Source: CAYFJO01 sp964343305
GTDB lineage: Bacteria; Planctomycetota; Planctomycetia; Pirellulales; Pirellulaceae
DNA length: 22,244 nt
Direction: 5' to 3'
Assembly (NCBI GenBank): GCA_964343305.1
Contig: CAYFJO010000161.1
Span: 1-22,244 of the forward strand
This document shows, piece by piece, positions 12,701 through 18,700 of the stretch; the stretch's first letter is position 1; every line of letters starts with the position of its first letter. The position numbers and the translations under genes are program-made. The notes beneath the pieces were generated by a model that worked only from the letters and a program-made list of their open reading frames with translations, was not told the origin of the DNA and did not search any database.

Positions 12701-15700
12701 TCAATCCAGCCATAAACGGTTGCCTCGACTCCCGTTGTGTTGGTCACTCGAACGCGAATGTTGGGTTGTGTGCCCGCGACAAGTTGAAGGTCCGCCGCGG
12801 GATCGACTAGCCCGTCTTCGTCGTCCGCAGGCGCATGGTGCTGATCGTCACCATCGGCGTTGACATTCGGAGTCGCCTCCGACTGGCCATCAACGCTGGA
12901 GCCCATAAAAATACGGTAATCAATCGCGTGTGTAGGCCCAACATCCGTGGTCAATGTTCTGTAATTGTTCGTTCCCGTTCCAAATGCCGGATCGGGCGCA
13001 TCACCGAAATCGATTGCTGGCGTGAGGTTCAAGATGTAAATCGCACCTGCGTCATCGCCACCATCGGCATCGCCAACCGCACCCACAATCAGATCCTTGA
13101 CACCATCGCCATCCAGATCGGTGAATGCACTGACGTCCGAGCCGAAGAAGTCGTCATTGTTAAGTGTGTTAGCAGGCAATCCTCCACTGACGCCATCGGC
13201 AATCACATGCGATCTACGAATCGTACCATCCGCTTTCAATAACAACACATAGACAGCACCACGGTCTGGTCCACCTGTGTCATCATTGCTTACACCAACG
13301 GCCAAATCTTGAACGCCGTCGCCGTCGACATCATCGAGTCCGCTCAGCCCCTGGCCAAACTCGTCGTCATCCGACAGTGTGCCCAGCCCGCTTGTGCTGT
13401 CCGCGATTTTTGTCGTCGCTTTGACTGTACCGTTTGCGTTCAGTTGGAGGACATACACAGCACCTCGGTTCGGTCCGCCTGAATCATCGCCGATGGCTCC
13501 CACGGCCAGATCCCGAACACTGTCACCGTCAATATCGCCGATCCCCGCCACCGAAGCACCGAATTGATCGCTATCCATCAGGGCGCCAAATCCGCCCGTG
13601 CCGTCAGTAATAATGGTCGATGTATTAATGCTACTGTTGTTATTCAGTGAAAGAACACGAACCACTCCACGATCCACCCCGACGATGTCTTCAAATGGCG
13701 AACCGGCTGCCAATTCCAAACGGCCACTTCCGTCGAGATCTCCCAGACCCGCGAGCGAACTGCCGAATTGACCACCATCGGGAAGGGAACCGAGATTTGA
13801 TGTGTTGTCCTCAAACGTCTGGCGCAATGCCACCGTGCCATTTGTGTTGAGTTCTAGAATGTAAACGGCACCCTTATCCGTACCGGTGGCATCGTCGCCA
13901 GGCGCACCAACAGCAATTTCCGGCCTGCCGTTACTGTCCGAGTCACCAACCAACGTGACGGCGGAGCCAAAACGATCTCCATCCACGAGTTGGTTATTGG
14001 GAAAGCCGCCGGTGTTGTGGGCGATTTTGACCGGCATCTTTACCGTGCCATTTGCATTCATCAGCAGCACATGGACGGCGCCACGGTCTGCGGTGGTACC
14101 CACGCCACCCGTGTCGTCGCCCGGCGCGCCAACAACAACATCCTCGATGCCGTCGTTGTCCACGTCGCCAACCACCACCACCGAGATGCCAAAGTTGTCC
14201 AGCGCCTCCAGCGTGCCAAAACCGCCTGTATTCTCCGTCACCTTCGCAGGCACTTTGTCGGGGATATCTACTGTGCCGTCACTGGCGCGATTTCGGATTA
14301 GCGCCACGTGGTCTTCGACTTCGCCGTCAACGGCTTCTCCTTTCGGGCCAAGTCCACCAATCGTGTTCAAACGAAAACGTGAGATGAGCGTTGCGTTGGT
14401 TTTGGCCGTGTCAGGAATGTCAAAGGTGATGGTGTTATTCCCGTTCGTGACAGCCACATTGGATGCGATGAGTTCCCCGCCAAGCGAAACCGGGCTGTTC
14501 GTAAATACGCCATCATCATTGAAATCAAGCCACGCGTTGAGCAGCGCCCCTGCGGGCGCGTGTCGGACATCGACCGTCGCAGTTGCATTCCGTTGCCCAA
14601 CAAAAAGGTTTGAAAACGCTACGCCATCTTCGTCGTCGGAGAAATTGTTGTCGTCGCCATCCGCATAGGTCGTGGGACTGCCATCAAGTTCGGCATCGCG
14701 CGAGATTTCAATCGTAAGTTTGGGAGCTGGACTGGACTCGGATGATCGTACTTGCCAGTCGTTGCTGTTGTTGTTCAGAATCAGCCAGCCATAGTTGACG
14801 GCTCCGTCCGCCCAACTTTGCACGGTGCTGACCAATCCCGCACTAGAAATCGTGACGGTTGCGGTAGTGTTTCCAGCGATGGTAGCGTCGGAGGTGAATC
14901 TCGCCTCGACATTGTTTGTTTGCACGCCAGCGACAAGCGAATTGTATGTTGCGTTTTCGTCCCACTCCGACAACATCCGATGAAACGAAATGGTCGACGC
15001 TATTGCACTGGTGTTGGATACATTCAGTGTCAGCGTCGCATTTGTAATCGTATAGCCCAACGGAATCTGATTGGGGCCTTCGCCAAAGAGATTGTTGAAC
15101 TTTATCAACCCTTGGGTGGTTGGGCTGCTATCCACTTGAATCGTTGTGTCAGTTCCAAAGGAAGTGTCCGCGCTGCTGGATCGGACAAAGGTATCGTCGG
15201 TCGATGTGTACCCGTTGAGGCCGTCCTGGAATTCAAAAGCCGCAAAACCACCCCTGGTGGCACCCAGGGTCGGCCCCGTTGTGTCGTGCCGGGCGCCATC
15301 ACTCCCCAATAACGTACCAAAAGAATTCGGCGCATCCCCAAAATCAAAGGGACCAAGATTCACCCAAACAATGTCGTTTCCAGTGTCCGCCGCATAAACA
15401 TCCAAGTCGCCGTCGCGATCAATGTCGCCCATGGCAACTCCGAAAGTGTCTCTGCTTCCTAGAGCGCGTCCGCTGTCGCTGAATTGACCTTCTGTGCCAG
15501 CTTGAACTCCCCCTTGATTGATCCACAATCGATTCGGTCTGTTCGAGCCGGTATTCCCTACGAACGCGTCAATATCCCCGTCGGCATCCACGTCGCCCAG
15601 CGCTACTCCCTGGCTGGTGGAATTTCCCAACAATTGAAACGATGGGTTGAATACACCTGGCGTGCTTCCTTGGAAACCGCCTTGGTTTACCAGCACACGA

Positions 15701-18700
15701 TTGCGGTTGTTGGTTGCCGCAAACGCGTCCAAGTCGCTGTCGCCGTCCAAATCCGCTAACTCGATGGCGTTTCCACCTATGAGGGTTGTCGTGCCAGGTG
15801 AGAAGTTGCCCGAACCATCATTCATCCAGACTCGCGTTCCAGAGGACCGGATGACGATGGCATCGACGTCACCATCGTCGTCCACATCCCCCATCGCCAC
15901 ATCGTTATTGTTCGTGTCGGTGGTGAGGGTTGATGTCAGTGTAAAGGTGCCCTCCGCACCCATCTGGGCACGTCCTTCGTTGCGGTAGACGCGAATGTCC
16001 GTCGAAGTAACAAAGAATGCATCCAGGTCACCATCGCTGTCGAAATCGGATAAGGCAATGCCACGGCTTTGCGCTTGCGAAAGCGGCATGTTGTTGTCGA
16101 GAAAAGATCCTGGCGTTCCCCCTTGTGCTCCACCCTGGTTGATGTAAACGCGATCACGTGCGAGGAAACCCGCTCCCTGATTCGCGAAGACAGCGTCCAA
16201 ATCCCCGTCGCCATCCACATCCCCTACGGCCACATCGTTACTTTCATAAGAACCTAACGACTGGGAAAAAGCAAAAGTTCCGTCGCCCTGATTCTCCAAA
16301 ACCCGATTGGAAGTCAGCGAGTTGGCCACGATCGCATCCACGTCGCCATCACCGTCAAAATCGCCCATCGCCGCCGCTGTGGCATTTGAAACATTGGGCA
16401 ACTGGCCAGAGTCACCAAAAGATCCAGCACCCTTTGGCTGCTTGATAACGAGCGTATGATCTTCCACTTCGCCGTCCAGCGCAAGGCCCCGAGGTCCAAG
16501 CCCGCCAGCATCGCTCAATCGAAACCGTGCAATCAGTGTCTCGCCACTGACAGCATCATGCGGCACGTTGTAGCGAAGAAGGTTATCTCCGTTGACAACC
16601 GGCAAACTGGAGGCAATCTGCTCCCGAGCTTCATTGAACGTTCCATCGTTGTTGAAGTCGATCCAAGCATCCAACAAAGGCGCTCCTGTCGTGGCCACGT
16701 TGACTGTGACTTCGGCATTGACTTGCCCCACCACGGCATCGCCAAACGTAACACCGTCTTCGTCGTCCATGTCCAAATTGTCATCCCCGTTGGCCGTGGC
16801 GCTTGGTTGTGCGACTTCGAAGTCGCGCGTGGGACCAATGGTTGAACCAAAAATATCGTGTCGTGCACCGTTGTTCGCCAGGGAGGTGCCGTACGTATCC
16901 GGTGCGTCACCGAAATCGAAGTTCCCGCCAAACCCAATGCCTCGCCAGATGCGGTTCACGTCATTGGTGTTGGCAATAAAGATGTCAAGGTCTCCGTCAC
17001 CATTCAGGTCTCCGAAGGCGGCTGCGACACTATTGTATTCGCCCATCAGCACGCCACTATCTGTAAACGAACCGCTGCCGTTGTTCAGAAAAATCTGGTT
17101 TGGGTTAAGGGCATCGTTGACAAAAAACGCATCGAGATCCGTGTCGCTGTCCACGTCGATCAAGATGACTCCTCGTGATTCAGGATTGCCGAACGCTTGG
17201 CCCACGTTTTGCGTAAACGTTCCCGTGCCGTCATTTAACCACACCGCATCGTCTTCAAAATCGTTCGCCACCACGGCGTCCAAATCGCCGTCGTTGTCAA
17301 TGTCGCCCAAAGCAGCTTGCGTGCTTTCGGAGGTCGGGAAGACTTGCCCCGTGTCGGTGAAATTCCCTTGGCCGTCATTCAACCAAACTTTGTTGCGGCC
17401 GACATTGGAAACAAACTGGTCCAAGTCACCGTCTCCATCCAAGTCCGCAAGGGCAATGTTCTGACTTTCCGAATCACCCAATGACTGGCCGCTATCGACA
17501 AACGTGCCAATCACACCAAGCTGAAAACCGCCCTGATTGATCCACACCCGATTGCCTTGCTGGTCGTCATTGGAAACGACGGCATCGAGATCACCATCGC
17601 CGTCCACATCGCCAAGGGCCACGCTCCGGCTTGAATCGGCACGCAACAACTGTCCGCTATCCGTGAAACTCGCCGAGCCGTCGTTTAACCAAATCCGATT
17701 GGGCTGGTTGAGGTTGACAACAAACGCGTCTAAGTCGCCATCTTTGTCGAAATCGCCAAGTGCAACGCCTTGACTGTTTGAACTGCCGACAGGAATGCTG
17801 GTTGGAAAACGGGACTGGCCATCGTTGAGCCACACTCGATTCGGCAGCGTCGAACCGTTGACAACAAAGGCATCTAAGTCTCCATCGCCGTCCAAGTCAC
17901 CCAGGTCAACATCATTGCTAAAGAAGCTTCCTGTCGTCGTTGAGAATTCGGTGTAAGTACCTGTCGTCCCCGCTAAAGACAACGTCACTTGATAGTCTTC
18001 GACTTCGCCGTCGAACGCGGGTCCGTGTGGCCCTAGTCCTCCAGCGGTGCTCAATCGAAACCTGGCGTTTAGCGCCGTACCGCTCACCGCGTCCGTCGCG
18101 GGAAAGTAATTGATCGTGTTGTCACCATTGATGACAACCTGATTAGCGATAATCTGTTCGCCATCACCGTCGAACGACCCGTCCTTGTTGAAGTCGATCC
18201 AGGCGTCCACAAAGGTCGTAGTCACCACACCCTGAACGTTGACCGTTACCTCCGCATTGACTTGGCCCACCGTGACCGAGGCAAACGTCACTCCGTCTTC
18301 ATCGTCACTACCAGCAGTGTCATCGCCGTCGGCCCCCGGAGACGGAGCACCATCCACTTCCGAGTCGCGGGTCGGACCTAGCATGGGGCCGATCCCAACG
18401 TGCCTCGCCCCATTGGCATTTTGAGTGGTGTGGTAAGTGTCGGCGGCGTCACCAAAATCCACCGTGCTCTGGTTGTACCAGATCACATTTCCTTCACCTC
18501 GATTGACCACAAAGGCATCGAAGTCATCGTCGCCGTCCAAGTCGCCCAGCGCGACGAAATTACTGTCCGCGACTCCCAGCACTTGGGTGCTGTCATCAAA
18601 GGTTCCGCCCCGATTCAGCCAGACCCGATTTCCTTGACCAAAGTTAGCGACAAAGAAATCCAGGTCGCCGTCGCCGTCTAGATCTTCGACCTGAATCATT

